From: Pedobacter ghigonis
Lineage (GTDB): Bacteria > Bacteroidota > Bacteroidia > Sphingobacteriales > Sphingobacteriaceae
Length of the DNA: 64,000 nt
Reading direction: 5' to 3'
Assembly (NCBI RefSeq): GCF_903166585.1
Contig: NZ_CAESCM010000002.1
Coordinates: forward strand, 372,001 to 436,000
Position numbers and translations under genes: made by a program. Of this stretch, positions 55,064 through 64,000 are shown piece after piece; within the stretch, counting starts at the first letter, position 1; each line of letters begins with the position of its first letter. The notes under the pieces were generated by a model. That model was not told where the DNA came from, did not search any database, and saw nothing but the letters and a program-made list of their open reading frames with translations.

Positions 55064-56410
55064 TTAAAATACACCAATGTAGTGGTTTCCTGTTTTGTTA
55101 ATCAGTTTAGCACCTTTGCTTACGTTACCTGTTCTGCTGTTAATGATGTAAATGTTGCCATCTTTACCAACTGGTGTTACAGCTACAAAAACTTCATCGC
55201 CATTTACTACCCAACCCTGATATTGAAAAAAGTAAAGATCAGGTTCGTAAGGTAAGGTGATCTGTTTAGCAGTTTTGGCATTTAGATCTACCCTTGCAAT
55301 AAAGCTTTGTTGTTCATCTGGATTAAAAGCAGAAGCAGCTGCTCCATCATGCGTGTACATGATAAAGGCAATTCCATTTCCGGCGTATGTCCAGCTTTCG
55401 ATGTAGGCTCCTTTAACACCTAAAGCTGCGTCTAAGCTAAATTTATAGGCGTTGTCGTATTCGTTATTTGGACTAATGCGCAAGATATGGGATCCTGCCT
55501 CTTGTGTAGCCTGATAAATGTAACCATCTTCTGCAAGGTAAGAATTGAAATTGCGATAGCCATTGGTGTTACCTGTGCTCACGGTAGAACTGATTAAAGT
55601 TGGGTTCTTTAGCGATGGATAATCAACCAGTAACGATTTTGCAGGGATTTTAACAGTACCCGAATTATCAGCAAGGCCTGTTGCGGTATTGTACTTGCTT
55701 TTAGAAACACCAATAATTAACTTATTACCCGCTTTGTTTAATACCGGGCCGTCTAAACGCCCAATGTAAAAACCTTGCGCCTCTTCGGTTGCTAACAGTG
55801 GAATTTCATACTGCTCGTAAGTGTTAATGCCTGCAGCCTGCAAGTTTAACGACAATACTGTTGATTTTGCCCTTGCATATTTATAGGTTATTCCATCGGC
55901 TTCGGTAGTAATTTTTACACCCGAAACGTTTACTGCAACGCCGGTTTTATCGTTGTCGAATAGTTTTACCCATCGTGGTGAAGTAGTAGCATAGCTGGAA
56001 ATATTTACCTTATCGCTTAATTCAGCGTAGCTGCTACCACCGTTTACTTTATACTTAGAAAACTCTCCTCCGTTTGGTCCGGTGTAAGCAATGTTAAAGA
56101 GTGTACTTCCATCAAGTGATGACTGTAAACGGGCTGTACGCTGCGACCTTACCGGAAAGCCATTGGTATAAACATCAATAGATTTGTTGGGGTCTTTGGC
56201 ATCGTTTACACTTACCGAATACACCATTGTTCCGCCATTACCATCGCCCGGTGTAGTACCCATCAAGGCACCCGAAAGGGTAATCCAGCGGCTGGAGTTG
56301 CCCAGGTTCTCTTCTGGCGCTGGTGTTTCCTCGTTTTTCGAACAACCTGAAATCGTGGTTGCCATCGCTACAGCTCCAAGCATCAGGAGCTTTAAAAATT
56401 GCTTTTTCAT
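55064..56410 (-). CDS. DUF4374 domain-containing lipoprotein
   Basis: A 448-residue lipoprotein; signal peptide and lipobox ISGC (then SKNEE). The mature chain is a beta-propeller-like DUF4374 protein (ITLSGALMGTTPGDGNGGTM near the start; ends KGAKLINKTGNHYIGVF). DUF4374 proteins are usually encoded with TonB receptors and are thought to take part in iron/siderophore import, but the function is not established. Cotranscribed with the TonB receptor gene just upstream (17-base gap). Confidence 0.9.
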   Translation of the reverse strand: MKKQFLKLLMLGAVAMATTISGCSKNEETPAPEENLGNSSRWITLSGALMGTTPGDGNGGTMVYSVSVNDAKDPNKSIDVYTNGFPVRSQRTARLQSSLDGSTLFNIAYTGPNGGEFSKYKVNGGSSYAELSDKVNISSYATTSPRWVKLFDNDKTGVAVNVSGVKITTEADGITYKYARAKSTVLSLNLQAAGINTYEQYEIPLLATEEAQGFYIGRLDGPVLNKAGNKLIIGVSKSKYNTATGLADNSGTVKIPAKSLLVDYPSLKNPTLISSTVSTGNTNGYRNFNSYLAEDGYIYQATQEAGSHILRISPNNEYDNAYKFSLDAALGVKGAYIESWTYAGNGIAFIMYTHDGAAASAFNPDEQQSFIARVDLNAKTAKQITLPYEPDLYFFQYQGWVVNGDEVFVAVTPVGKDGNIYIINSRTGNVSKGAKLINKTGNHYIGVF

Positions 56411-56427
56411 ATTAATGATTAATTAGA

Positions 56428-58827
56428 TTAAAAATTGTTAATGGTATAGTTAAACTTTAAATAGAATGCTCTCCCAGGTTTTTGGGCAGCAAAATTATCG
56501 TAAGCCTCTTTGTTAAATATATTTTTGGCATCGAAACTGATCACCATCCTTTGGTTTGGGAAACGGTAGCTGGTGCCTAAATCCTGTATAAACTGGGTGG
56601 GGGTAATGTTAAATTCGTCGCGTTTAAGCTGCCAGATGGTTTCGAAGGGGTGTACATAGCCAAAATTGTAATACAGGTTCAAAGCCGATTTTTTCTGCAA
56701 CAGATTATTTATGCGGTATTGTACATTGCCGTTTGCGGTAAAGAAAGGTTCGTTTGGAATCTGATTGCCGTTAAAGAGCGAAGCCCCATCCTGAAGCAAT
56801 GCATTGAATTTCGAGAGATTCAATACCACATTCAGTTTGCGGTAGATGTAGTTTACTTCGGCTTCGAATCCGATCGATCGTACGCCTGATAGGTTTACGT
56901 TGTTAGAGGTTTCCATATTGGTAACGTTCCGGTCGCTTGATAAAAGCACGATTTTATCTTTGGTGTTACGTAAAAAACCACCTCCTGAAATTGAAATGCG
57001 ATGTTGGTTGAAGTGAAAGGCACCAGCACGGAAGCCCAGGTTAAAATTATTGCTGATCTCCGGGCGGATTGATGGATTGGCAATTAAATTGTCGGCCTGG
57101 TTACCGAATATCTCCGATTCGCCGGGCATTCTTACTGCTTTCTCGGCCGAGGCAATTACAACGAAGTTAGGTTTAAGGGAATATGAAGCAGCAAATCCAT
57201 AACCCGTGGTATTTCGGTCGTCGCTGGTTATCCTTTCTACTCGGGTAGGCTGCCCGTTTACATTTTGCTGTACAGGATCTGTCCGGTCTATTTTTTGCTG
57301 ATAGTATTTACCAAATAAACTGGTTCTTAAACGACCTTCAAATGCTTCCATTTCGTATGATAAAGCCGAAACATTTTTAGTCAGGTCGCTGGTCGACAGA
57401 TAATTTCGCTCCAATATGGTTCTCAGTTCATCCATATCCTGTCGGTCTACCACATAAAACATATGGTTAAAAACTACTTTGTGGTTTTCGGCAATATTGT
57501 AACTTAAACTGGCGCGTAAAGTGGCAATCTGCCTGCTGATGTTGTTCATGGTTGGGGCAGCCTGTTGTGCGCCACCCAGTGTACGCAAAGGCTCACCTTT
57601 TATGCCGATTACTTTCTGCCCGTCCCAGTTATAACGGTAACTTACGGTATCCTGAATGTATTGGTGCCTGTCGCTGTAAACACCGTTAAAGCTAAAGTTT
57701 AAGCCTTTTAAAAACAGGTTGTTCTTTTTATAATCGAGGCCGATTACATGTGCCTGCGATTTTGAAAACCTGCCCATATAAGGCCTGCTCATGTACTGGC
57801 CATGCTGTACCTCATCATAAGTATCCGATACATTATAGTTTACCATCAGGTTATCGGCCCATTTTACGTCGGTAAAACCCAGTTCGAAACGGCCACCATA
57901 CGATTTATAGGCATCGTTAAACCGCTTTCCCCTGGTTTCGATCATTTGGCCATTGGGCTGTTCGTTACGTACAAACTTGCCCCATACTTCGTAATCGTTA
58001 TCAGAGTAGCTGTAAAAACCTGAGCCGCGTAGCGTAAAGCCAGATTTGGCATCGCGGTACATGCCGCTTAAATCAGCCTGTTGGGTATTAAAAGAACCAT
58101 ACGAAACTGAAGCGTTTAGGTTGTTGCGCAAGCCGCCTTTTTTTAAGATCACGTTAATACCACCACCCAGGTAATCGCCGGAAAGGTGCGCGGGCAATAC
58201 GCCTTTATACACTTCTATCCGCTCAATCATCGAAGGTGGAATATTGTTGAGGTTAAAAGAAGAACCATAGGTAGAGATTTCTATCCCATCAATAAAAATT
58301 CCGATGGCACGGCCCGACATTCCGTTTAAGTTGTAATTTGCTTCAGAACCGATACCGCCGCTCTGGCGAACCCTAACCCCAACAGTTCTGTTTAGGAGTT
58401 CGTTGGTTTGTAAATTCCGTAATGATGCTGCTTTGGTATCAATTACATTCACGGCAAAACCCGAAGTTTCGATCTTCCTTTTTTCTGTTTTACCCTGCAC
58501 GGTTACCTGCTCCAGCTCACGATCGGAAATGCTTACCACCTTTGGGTTTAGTACAGTTTTGACTTTGTTTACATTAACTGCAAAGTTTTTGCTGCGTATT
58601 TCAACCGAGCTGATAATCAGGGTGTAGCTGCCGTATTTTACTGCCGTCATTTCATAGTTGCCATCAGCATCTGTCATGGTTTTTCTGTCGAGCTCCTTTA
58701 ATAATACGGTAGCACCGCTAACCGCTTCTCCCTGCTCGTTGGTTATCTTGCCCAACAGGGTACCGGTTTGAGCAGAAGCGATAGAAGTAATGCAGGAAAT
58801 GATGAAGAGTAGTAAACAGTGTTTCAT
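56428..58827 (-). CDS. TonB-dependent outer membrane receptor, probable siderophore/iron uptake
   Basis: A 799-residue receptor: signal peptide cleaved near ASAQT, CarboxypepD_reg-like domain (LLGKITNEQGEAVSGATVLL), TonB-contact region (EQVTVQGKTEKRKIETSG), plug (GGIGSEANYNLNGMSGRAIG) and a 22-strand barrel ending FKYTINNF-like at the C-terminus (LKFNYTINNF). The DUF4374 partner and the divergent AraC regulator argue for a siderophore-type ligand, as in PchR-regulated systems (inference). It has no SusD partner. Confidence 0.93.
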   Translation of the reverse strand: MKHCLLLFIISCITSIASAQTGTLLGKITNEQGEAVSGATVLLKELDRKTMTDADGNYEMTAVKYGSYTLIISSVEIRSKNFAVNVNKVKTVLNPKVVSISDRELEQVTVQGKTEKRKIETSGFAVNVIDTKAASLRNLQTNELLNRTVGVRVRQSGGIGSEANYNLNGMSGRAIGIFIDGIEISTYGSSFNLNNIPPSMIERIEVYKGVLPAHLSGDYLGGGINVILKKGGLRNNLNASVSYGSFNTQQADLSGMYRDAKSGFTLRGSGFYSYSDNDYEVWGKFVRNEQPNGQMIETRGKRFNDAYKSYGGRFELGFTDVKWADNLMVNYNVSDTYDEVQHGQYMSRPYMGRFSKSQAHVIGLDYKKNNLFLKGLNFSFNGVYSDRHQYIQDTVSYRYNWDGQKVIGIKGEPLRTLGGAQQAAPTMNNISRQIATLRASLSYNIAENHKVVFNHMFYVVDRQDMDELRTILERNYLSTSDLTKNVSALSYEMEAFEGRLRTSLFGKYYQQKIDRTDPVQQNVNGQPTRVERITSDDRNTTGYGFAASYSLKPNFVVIASAEKAVRMPGESEIFGNQADNLIANPSIRPEISNNFNLGFRAGAFHFNQHRISISGGGFLRNTKDKIVLLSSDRNVTNMETSNNVNLSGVRSIGFEAEVNYIYRKLNVVLNLSKFNALLQDGASLFNGNQIPNEPFFTANGNVQYRINNLLQKKSALNLYYNFGYVHPFETIWQLKRDEFNITPTQFIQDLGTSYRFPNQRMVISFDAKNIFNKEAYDNFAAQKPGRAFYLKFNYTINNF

Positions 58828-58889
58828 TAAACAGGGTAATTTTCTATATTTGTTCTTTAGAATAGGTCTTAATAAGGATAACCTTGCCG

Positions 58890-58916
58890 CAAAGATAAAA
58901 GCTGAATATGACGCAA
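58890..58916 (-). promoter_or_regulatory. promoter of the TonB/DUF4374 operon
   Basis: On the minus strand TTG (58914-58916) and TATCTTTG (58890-58897) are 16 bases apart. The -33 box overlaps the first codons of the divergent AraC gene (ATG 58908), so regulator binding here could control both. A + strand TATATTTG at 58845-58852 may serve the AraC gene. Confidence 0.5.
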
Positions 58917-59906
58917 TCGGGAGAAGAACTAACGCTTAAGGGAGAATATCAGCACGATATAGAAAGCGTGTTTTCGTTTAATAAGGCGATTGCTTTCAGC
59001 TATAATATGGATGCAGCAGACCGGAAGAAGATCGAAATCAGGATGAGCCACCCCGATGATAAGGCGTTAGAAGTTTTTCAGATGATTTTTGTGCTGAAAG
59101 GCAATGTTACGCTCGAGACTACCGATGCATTGGATAAGGTAAATATCAGCGTACATCAGCATAACCTTTGCAGGGTAGCCATTCAATCAGGACGCATGGT
59201 GATGAGCGATAGTAGAGACGAAGTGGTTTGCATTAACCTGAGTGCTGCATTTTTAAATAGGTACGTACCAGTTAACCATCCGGCACATCGCAGGCTCATG
59301 GCTGTACGCACAGGCAAGGAGGCCCCGGTTATGCTTTCACCGGTAAACTTGTCTGTTACGCCCGAAATTGGTGCAATTTTACAACGGCTGAGCGATGCAG
59401 CTCAAAGTAATTTCTGCGATCAGCTGCTGCTCGAATCTAAAGTAATTGAACTACTGGCGCTGCAACTCGGGCAGTTTGAGCAGCTTCAAGACAGTATAAG
59501 TATGCCAAAGCTTAAAACTGAAGAATTGGAAAGGATGCAGGAGGCACGGGAAATTTTAATACACCATGTTGGCGGAAAATTGTCGTTACGTGATCTGGCC
59601 CACCTTGTGGGCACCAATGAGTTTAATCTTAAACGCGATTTTAAAACTGTTTTTGGCAATACTGTATATGGTTACCTCAATCAGTTTAAAATGGAAAAAG
59701 CCAGGTCAATACTGCTTGCGAAAGACATTACCGTTGCCGAAATTGCTAAAAAAGTGGGGTACAAGCATGCTACACACTTTACCAGTGCATTTAAGAAATA
59801 CTTTGGGTACTTACCCAATAAAATTAAAGCAGGCAAATTATCGTTATTGATCTTCGTGGAAGATATTATTGTTCTTTTTGATAATTTCTTTTGCTCCATA
59901 GTGTAG
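58908..59906 (+). CDS. AraC family transcriptional regulator (PchR-like)
   Basis: A 332-residue regulator: an N-terminal sensor of about 200 residues with no clear cupin signature, and a C-terminal AraC HTH domain (residues about 216-315; LSLRDLAHLVGTNEFNLKRD, KDITVAEIAKKVGYKHATHF, SAFKKYFGYLP). The order and length fit PchR-type siderophore-responsive activators. Divergent from the TonB/DUF4374 operon, which it probably controls (inference). The last residues are hydrophobic and unusual (LIFVEDIIVLFDNFFCSIV). Confidence 0.88.
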   Translation: MTQSGEELTLKGEYQHDIESVFSFNKAIAFSYNMDAADRKKIEIRMSHPDDKALEVFQMIFVLKGNVTLETTDALDKVNISVHQHNLCRVAIQSGRMVMSDSRDEVVCINLSAAFLNRYVPVNHPAHRRLMAVRTGKEAPVMLSPVNLSVTPEIGAILQRLSDAAQSNFCDQLLLESKVIELLALQLGQFEQLQDSISMPKLKTEELERMQEAREILIHHVGGKLSLRDLAHLVGTNEFNLKRDFKTVFGNTVYGYLNQFKMEKARSILLAKDITVAEIAKKVGYKHATHFTSAFKKYFGYLPNKIKAGKLSLLIFVEDIIVLFDNFFCSIV

Positions 59907-59928
59907 CAAAAAATTTAATAACTGATTT

Positions 59929-60429
59929 CTACAATAATTTCTGATAGCAGAAAAAGCGTAATCCCGGACGTTTGGCCAGGCTAATTTCGCCGCTAAATGC
60001 ATAACCTAATTTGGGGAATAAAGCCTGTGTCGCTTTATTCTCGCTATTGGTATCTACCCTTAAAATGGTAATATTACGCGATTGTGCTACGGTTTCTGCC
60101 TGTTGCATTAAAGCCCGGGCAATGCCTTTACCCTGTAAATCGGGGTCTACGGCCAGGCGATGGGTTACAATTGCTTCTTCGGTAATGTCCCAGCCGGCAT
60201 CGGTATACTCAGGGTCCTGATCGGTTGTGATGGCAGTAACCCCTCCAATTTGGCCGTCTATTTCAGCTACCCATAATTGTGATAAAGCAATATCCTTTGC
60301 AAATACCTCAGGGTTTGGATAGTCGTTTCCCCACTGGAAATTTCCTGCAGCCTGCATTAGCGGAACTACTTTGCGTACCAATTGCATTATACCTGCTATG
60401 TCTGCCGTTTCGGCCAATCTGATTGTCAT
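59929..60429 (-). CDS. GNAT family N-acetyltransferase
   Basis: A 166-residue cytosolic acetyltransferase. The acetyl-CoA loop motif is PDLQGKGIARALMQQAE (QGKGIA at residues 99-104), preceded by beta-strand 4 (IVTHRLAVD) and followed by ITILRVDTNSENKATQALFP. The N-terminus IRLAETADIAGIMQLVRKV is typical. Substrate unknown. Convergent with the AraC gene. Confidence 0.92.
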   Translation of the reverse strand: MTIRLAETADIAGIMQLVRKVVPLMQAAGNFQWGNDYPNPEVFAKDIALSQLWVAEIDGQIGGVTAITTDQDPEYTDAGWDITEEAIVTHRLAVDPDLQGKGIARALMQQAETVAQSRNITILRVDTNSENKATQALFPKLGYAFSGEISLAKRPGLRFFCYQKLL

Positions 60430-60599
60430 GGCGCAAAGATAAGGGAATGCTCAAAATAAATAAACCACAGATGGAAAGGATGCACACAGATAGGGCATTA
60501 AATTCCACGTCTGAACAGCAGGGCAGGTCTTTGCATCCGTGGCAAAAAATAATGAATTGGTATACTGAGTCAAAAAAATAAATCGCTCATAAAAAGAAT

Positions 60600-60630
60600 A
60601 ACCACAGATTCAAATAAATGATCTGTGGTT
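60600..60630 (-). terminator. possible terminator after the GH123-like gene
   Basis: AACCACAGAT (60600-60609) and ATCTGTGGTT (60621-60630) form a 10-bp stem. On the minus strand it is followed by TATTCTTTTT. Related AACCACAGAT words recur at 60462-60471, so this may also be a repeat. Confidence 0.4.
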
Positions 60631-60666
60631 ATCTGTGGCAAAAAAACAGGAATTCTTTTATCGCGA

Positions 60667-62397
60667 TTAGTTATTCAAAATCTCTTTGGTTTTGGATAAA
60701 GTTTCTGCTGCAGTTGTTTTGGGCAGGTTACTGATCTCGAACTGTTTTAAAGCATTTTCAAGCTGTTGCAGTTTATCGCTTTGATTTTTGTCTGCATATT
60801 CTTTTCTAAGCAGTTTTATTTTTTCAAAATCCTGCGCACCCTCAATCATTTTTTCGAAACGTACCGAACTAAACGGTCCCGGGTAAACCAGGTAAGTATC
60901 GCCGGCGGGCCATGCCGTAAAACGAGTATCGGTTAACGGACTTTTGGTCCAGCTGTTAAAGGCCCAGCGCAGGTAACCATCCATATTTTTGTTGGCCGTG
61001 TACCAGCCCATCCAAACCGACTCTGCCGGCGATGAAAAGCTAAAAGCATTTGGGTAAGGTTCGGTACAGCAGGTATACCAGGTGCTTATTTTACCTGCAG
61101 CATGGCGGTTTTTCAATACTTCGGCCGGGTATTCCCATTTAGAAGCAATGCAGTAGTTAAAAATATCTTTTTCAATTTCCTGGTGATATTCGCCGGCTAA
61201 TGCGATTTTCCATTCGCTATCAATCGATTTTAGCAGGCTGATTACGCTTTTCATGGCAGGCATCGGCCTTTCATCCATGGCAATATACGTTTTGCCAAAC
61301 CAGTTTTTCTGTTTCAGGTGACGGGTAAAATCTTTAAGCATGGTGCCCCAGAAAAGGTTATAACCCGGGGTGCCAATGGCCTCGGTAAAAACAGCCTCTT
61401 TGTTGGTACTCTCGTCGAAATAGCTGAATGCAATTTTCCAGGGTACCATACTGTAGCAGTTAATGCGCTGGTTAATGCCGCAGCTCATGGTAAAAGCTAC
61501 ATATTTATCAAACAGGCTGTAATCGTAACTCCAGGTGCCATCTTTTTTCTTTGTCCATTTAATCAGGCTGGGGTAGTCATCGTAAGTTTGGTGACCCCAG
61601 GGTTCGTTTACAATGCTGGTAGTAATGGTTTTTTGTCCCGCATTGGCCAGCATTTTATAGTAATCTTTCATTAAAGCAAAATGCTCGTCGCTCCATAATT
61701 TTACCTGGTGCACCCTTGCAATTGCTGCCGGATGTTGCCAAAGGTCTAAATCATAAGCCCACTGCTCTGGCGAAGTTAAAGTTCTGTTTACCACCCTAAC
61801 CGAAACTTCGAGGCTATTTGCTTTATCGCCATTAATGCTAACGGTTCCTTTATAAGTACCTGCTTTTGCCCCCTGCGGAACTTTGATCGAGAGCCAAACC
61901 GGTTGGGTACTGTTAGGTGTTAGCGTAAGCACTTTTGTTTTGGTATCGATAAGGTCGGCAACGTACGATGAATCAAAATCTTTCGCTTTCCGGTAACCGC
62001 AACCATCTCTGAATTCGTCGGTAATTACATATTTGATAAAACCTGCTGATAGGTTTTCCTTTTTGATGGTATTACCTTCAGGGCTTTTTAAGTCGCTTAT
62101 ATTCAGGCTTACCGGGGCGGTGCCTTTTGTCCAGATCAGGATTTGGGTGTTTAGGGTTTCGCCTTTCCAGCCGTTCAATGCCCAGCTTTTATTGTTGTTT
62201 ACTGTTGGCGGCACTTCGCGCGGAAAGCGTTGGTTGCTGCTTGCAAAGCTTAGGTTTAAACCGGCAGGTACTTTCGCCCATTGGGCAGTAACAGCATCTG
62301 TACTTAATTTGGGTACTTTTTGGAGCGCCAAACTGGCATCTTGTGCATTAACCGTTGCAGCGGTTAATAGGGTTAAAATAAATAGAGAAAACTTCAT
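60667..62397 (-). CDS. GH123-like / DUF4091 glycoside hydrolase
   Basis: A 576-residue exported protein with signal peptide (MKFSLFILTLLTAATVNAQD; a start 9 bases upstream at 62406 is possible). An N-terminal beta-sandwich (about 20-205) precedes a TIM barrel of the DUF4091/GH123 type (about 210-500). The pair Asp375-Glu376 in TYIAMDERPMP matches the neighbouring Asp/Glu used in GH123 beta-N-acetylgalactosaminidases, which work by substrate assistance. A C-terminal helical tail follows. Substrate is inferred to be a GalNAc-type glycan, and could differ because DUF4091 is broad. Monocistronic. Confidence 0.85.
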   Translation of the reverse strand: MKFSLFILTLLTAATVNAQDASLALQKVPKLSTDAVTAQWAKVPAGLNLSFASSNQRFPREVPPTVNNNKSWALNGWKGETLNTQILIWTKGTAPVSLNISDLKSPEGNTIKKENLSAGFIKYVITDEFRDGCGYRKAKDFDSSYVADLIDTKTKVLTLTPNSTQPVWLSIKVPQGAKAGTYKGTVSINGDKANSLEVSVRVVNRTLTSPEQWAYDLDLWQHPAAIARVHQVKLWSDEHFALMKDYYKMLANAGQKTITTSIVNEPWGHQTYDDYPSLIKWTKKKDGTWSYDYSLFDKYVAFTMSCGINQRINCYSMVPWKIAFSYFDESTNKEAVFTEAIGTPGYNLFWGTMLKDFTRHLKQKNWFGKTYIAMDERPMPAMKSVISLLKSIDSEWKIALAGEYHQEIEKDIFNYCIASKWEYPAEVLKNRHAAGKISTWYTCCTEPYPNAFSFSSPAESVWMGWYTANKNMDGYLRWAFNSWTKSPLTDTRFTAWPAGDTYLVYPGPFSSVRFEKMIEGAQDFEKIKLLRKEYADKNQSDKLQQLENALKQFEISNLPKTTAAETLSKTKEILNN

Positions 62398-62488
62398 AAT
62401 CCACAAGTTAACAAATTGTAAATCATACTGTAGAAAGCATTTTTAGCGCAATCGTTTGTGTGAATGTAACAAAGATGATGCAAGGATA

Positions 62489-62531
62489 TAGAAGGTTGGA
62501 AGGTTAGGAGGTTGAAGGCTGGAAGGTTGAT
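62489..62531. repeat. short GGAAGGTTG simple repeat
   Basis: GAAGGTTGGAAGGTTAGGAG and GAAGGCTGGAAGGTTGATGG give about five imperfect 9-bp units just downstream of the HTH gene. Function unknown. Confidence 0.6.
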
Positions 62532-62546
62532 GGAGCAATTAAAATA

Positions 62547-62753
62547 TCACTCACTGGTATATTCCAATAAATCGCCGGGCTGGCAATCCAATGCTTTACA
62601 AATGGCCTCTAACGTGCTGAACCGGATAGCCTTTGCTTTTCCTGTTTTAAGGATAGACAGGTTGGCCAGGGTTAAATCAACTTTTCCCGAAAGTTCATTC
62701 AACGACATTTTTCGTTTGGCCATCATCACATCTAAGTTTACGGTAATCGGCAT
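62547..62753 (-). CDS. small XRE/Cro-type HTH regulator of a DUF2975 pair
   Basis: A 68-residue DNA-binding protein that is one helix-turn-helix domain (MAKRKMSLNELSGKVDLTLA, LSILKTGKAKAIRFSTLEAI, LDCQPGDLLEY). Of the YozG type usually paired with DUF2975 membrane proteins. Its start is 2 bases after the stop codon of the upstream DUF2975 gene, giving tight coupling. Likely autoregulates the pair; the target is unknown. Confidence 0.93.
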   Translation of the reverse strand: MPITVNLDVMMAKRKMSLNELSGKVDLTLANLSILKTGKAKAIRFSTLEAICKALDCQPGDLLEYTSE

Positions 62754-62755
62754 AA

Positions 62756-63280
62756 TTATACAGTCAGTTCGTTTTCGGCCTGTAATTCTACCCCACGTTT
62801 AAATATCTGCGAAATAATAAATACCAGTCCGGCAATAAATAAAAATTCAACGGCGGCATAATCAGCCTCCGGTTCACCCATTTGTTTCAATAGCCAGTTG
62901 GCATGGATGTGGTTCAAAAGTGAAACAAACCAGGTGGCCAACAGCACATAACCAATTAAAGCAATCCGTTGTGATACGGCTGCCGTAAAAGGATTGGCTA
63001 AGTTAACTTTTGATAAGGTTTTTATCACCAGAAAAGCAATAAAAGCTTTCATACCGAGTAAAGAAAACATAAAATATACCTTAATACTGTATTGCCAGAA
63101 ACCAAGTTGCATGAGTTTATCTAAAGTTGCCCCCAGATAGAGGTTTTTGGTGATTTCGGGTTTAATGCAAGTTATTACATAAGAAACCAAAAGGGTGCCT
63201 GCTTCTACCATTAAACCAATAAAGGCTATCCAGGTTAAAACCAGCATAATGTTGAGGATCTTTTCGGTTGGCGTTTTCAT
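62756..63280 (-). CDS. DUF2975 domain-containing membrane protein
   Basis: A 174-residue membrane protein with four hydrophobic segments (for example IMLVLTWIAFIGLMVEAGTL and FLFIAGLVFIISQIF). The signature NPFTAAVSQRIALIGYVLLA is typical of DUF2975. It forms a two-gene unit with the small HTH regulator downstream. Function unknown; proposed for such pairs is a membrane signal-controlled regulator, which I cannot test here. Confidence 0.9.
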   Translation of the reverse strand: MKTPTEKILNIMLVLTWIAFIGLMVEAGTLLVSYVITCIKPEITKNLYLGATLDKLMQLGFWQYSIKVYFMFSLLGMKAFIAFLVIKTLSKVNLANPFTAAVSQRIALIGYVLLATWFVSLLNHIHANWLLKQMGEPEADYAAVEFLFIAGLVFIISQIFKRGVELQAENELTV

Positions 63281-63352
63281 GCTTATTGATATTTCTGATT
63301 AACACTATCAAATATCAATAATATTTTATTGATAAACAATAAATTTATTTCA

Positions 63353-64000
63353 TTATTTAGATTTGGCATCTTTACGAAGCAGTTTGCTAACATGGCTTTC
63401 ATCGGTAAGCTCAAATTCGGCTGCAATTTGCTTTAGTCCGAATCGACCGCTGGCCATTCGCTGTTCGATTAAATGTTTGCGGTAATCGTTAATGTAGCTG
63501 CGAAGTGTAAATCCGGTGTTTCGCTTAAAATATGGCCCGATATAATCTTCAGATAGCTTAAAGTGTGCTGCCATTGCGCTTGCTTTTAACTGCTTAGGCT
63601 GGTAAATGTGCTTATGCAGGTAACAGAAAAGAGCCTGTATATCTTTTGTACGCTGGCTATTGCTTTTAATTTCGGGCATGTTGCGCTGCATAATATGCGA
63701 TAGGGTAAGGATTTGCGCCCAGATCAGCAATTCATTCTGCAGCATATTGTGCTTTAATGCCAATATAAGTGCAATTGTCTGGCTGGCAATCTGCTGGTCT
63801 TCTTCCGGGAAATTAAAACCTGAAAGGTGGGTTTCCCGGCTCTTGATCAGGTATTCCAATTGCCTGATCCCTAACGGGCTAACTTCGCTTTGATGGATGT
63901 AGATATCGGTAAATTTGATATAAACAAAATGTGTCTTTTCATCGATCTCAAAATAGTGTTCATCATCAGGACCGATTAAAAACAGGTTCCCCGATTGATA
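63353..64000 (-). CDS. AraC family transcriptional regulator (partial, cut by window edge)
   Basis: The frame is open to the window end, so 215 residues are seen and the N-terminus is missing. The visible N-terminal part reads YQSGNLFLIGPDDEHYFEID and IKFTDIYIHQSEVSPLG, the end of a cupin-like sensor. A partial start at 63859 (TTG) is not needed. The C-terminal AraC domain spans the last 100 residues (LKASAMAAHFKLSEDYIGPY, FKRNTGFTLRSYINDYRKHL, LKQIAAEFELTDESHVSKLL). Target unknown; it could act on the adjacent DUF2975 unit. Confidence 0.85.
   Translation of the reverse strand, partial: YQSGNLFLIGPDDEHYFEIDEKTHFVYIKFTDIYIHQSEVSPLGIRQLEYLIKSRETHLSGFNFPEEDQQIASQTIALILALKHNMLQNELLIWAQILTLSHIMQRNMPEIKSNSQRTKDIQALFCYLHKHIYQPKQLKASAMAAHFKLSEDYIGPYFKRNTGFTLRSYINDYRKHLIEQRMASGRFGLKQIAAEFELTDESHVSKLLRKDAKSK

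Overview
The window comes from a Bacteroidota genome, most likely family Sphingobacteriaceae (Pedobacter-like). The evidence is SusC/SusD and CarboxypepD_reg TonB receptors, type IX secretion (T9SS) type-B sorting domains with PorP/SprF partners, DUF4625, DUF4374 and DUF5690 families, weak Shine-Dalgarno signals, and promoters of the TTG / TAnnTTTG type. GC content is about 40 percent and nothing indicates a plasmid or prophage. The genus is inferred from family content only.

Layout. 1-5.1 kb: cytochrome b5-like protein, AraC regulator and a tripartite drug efflux operon (TolC, HlyD/EmrA, MFS/EmrB). 5.5-8.1 kb: PfkB sugar kinase, tRNA-Asn, and a GH5 glycosidase whose signal peptide is in another frame from its catalytic domain. 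8.6-18.5 kb: a five-gene surface operon encoding a collagen-like repeat protein, a lectin-like protein, a T9SS type-B cargo, PorP/SprF and an OmpA/PD40 protein. 18.7-19.3 kb: tiny lipoprotein and 116-bp tandem repeats. 19.4-28.6 kb: XRE-cupin regulator, phosphodiesterase, DUF5690 transporter-like protein, phosphonate-type FAD oxidoreductase and a SusC/SusD pair, probably an uptake and degradation locus for an organophosphorus amine. A second tRNA-Asn copy follows.

29.2-34.9 kb: a candidate metal uptake operon (His-rich peptide, TonB receptor, two DUF4625 lipoproteins, a propeller-like lipoprotein, a 35-residue membrane peptide) behind a metal-regulator-like palindrome. 35-38.6 kb: DUF2059 protein, a diverged CMP-sugar synthetase-like protein, and a TPR/HTH sensor. 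38.8-47.1 kb: a 36-residue membrane peptide, a giant MBG-repeat adhesin with a type-B sorting domain, and its PorP/SprF partner. 47.5-52.6 kb: inverted copies of a roughly 300-bp repeat flank a VOC protein, metE with a cobalamin riboswitch, and an Lrp regulator. 52.6-64 kb: GH16, a nucleotide pyrophosphatase-like phosphodiesterase, a DUF4374/TonB/AraC uptake locus, GNAT acetyltransferase, a GH123-like protein, a DUF2975/HTH pair, and an AraC regulator cut by the window edge.

Themes: cell-surface display through T9SS (two cargo/PorP modules), several outer-membrane import systems each with a likely dedicated regulator, and many intergenic repeat elements. The best candidates for something undescribed are the 19.4-28.6 kb locus with its shared TGTTTA boxes, the collagen-like surface operon, and the 29.2-34.9 kb metal operon.
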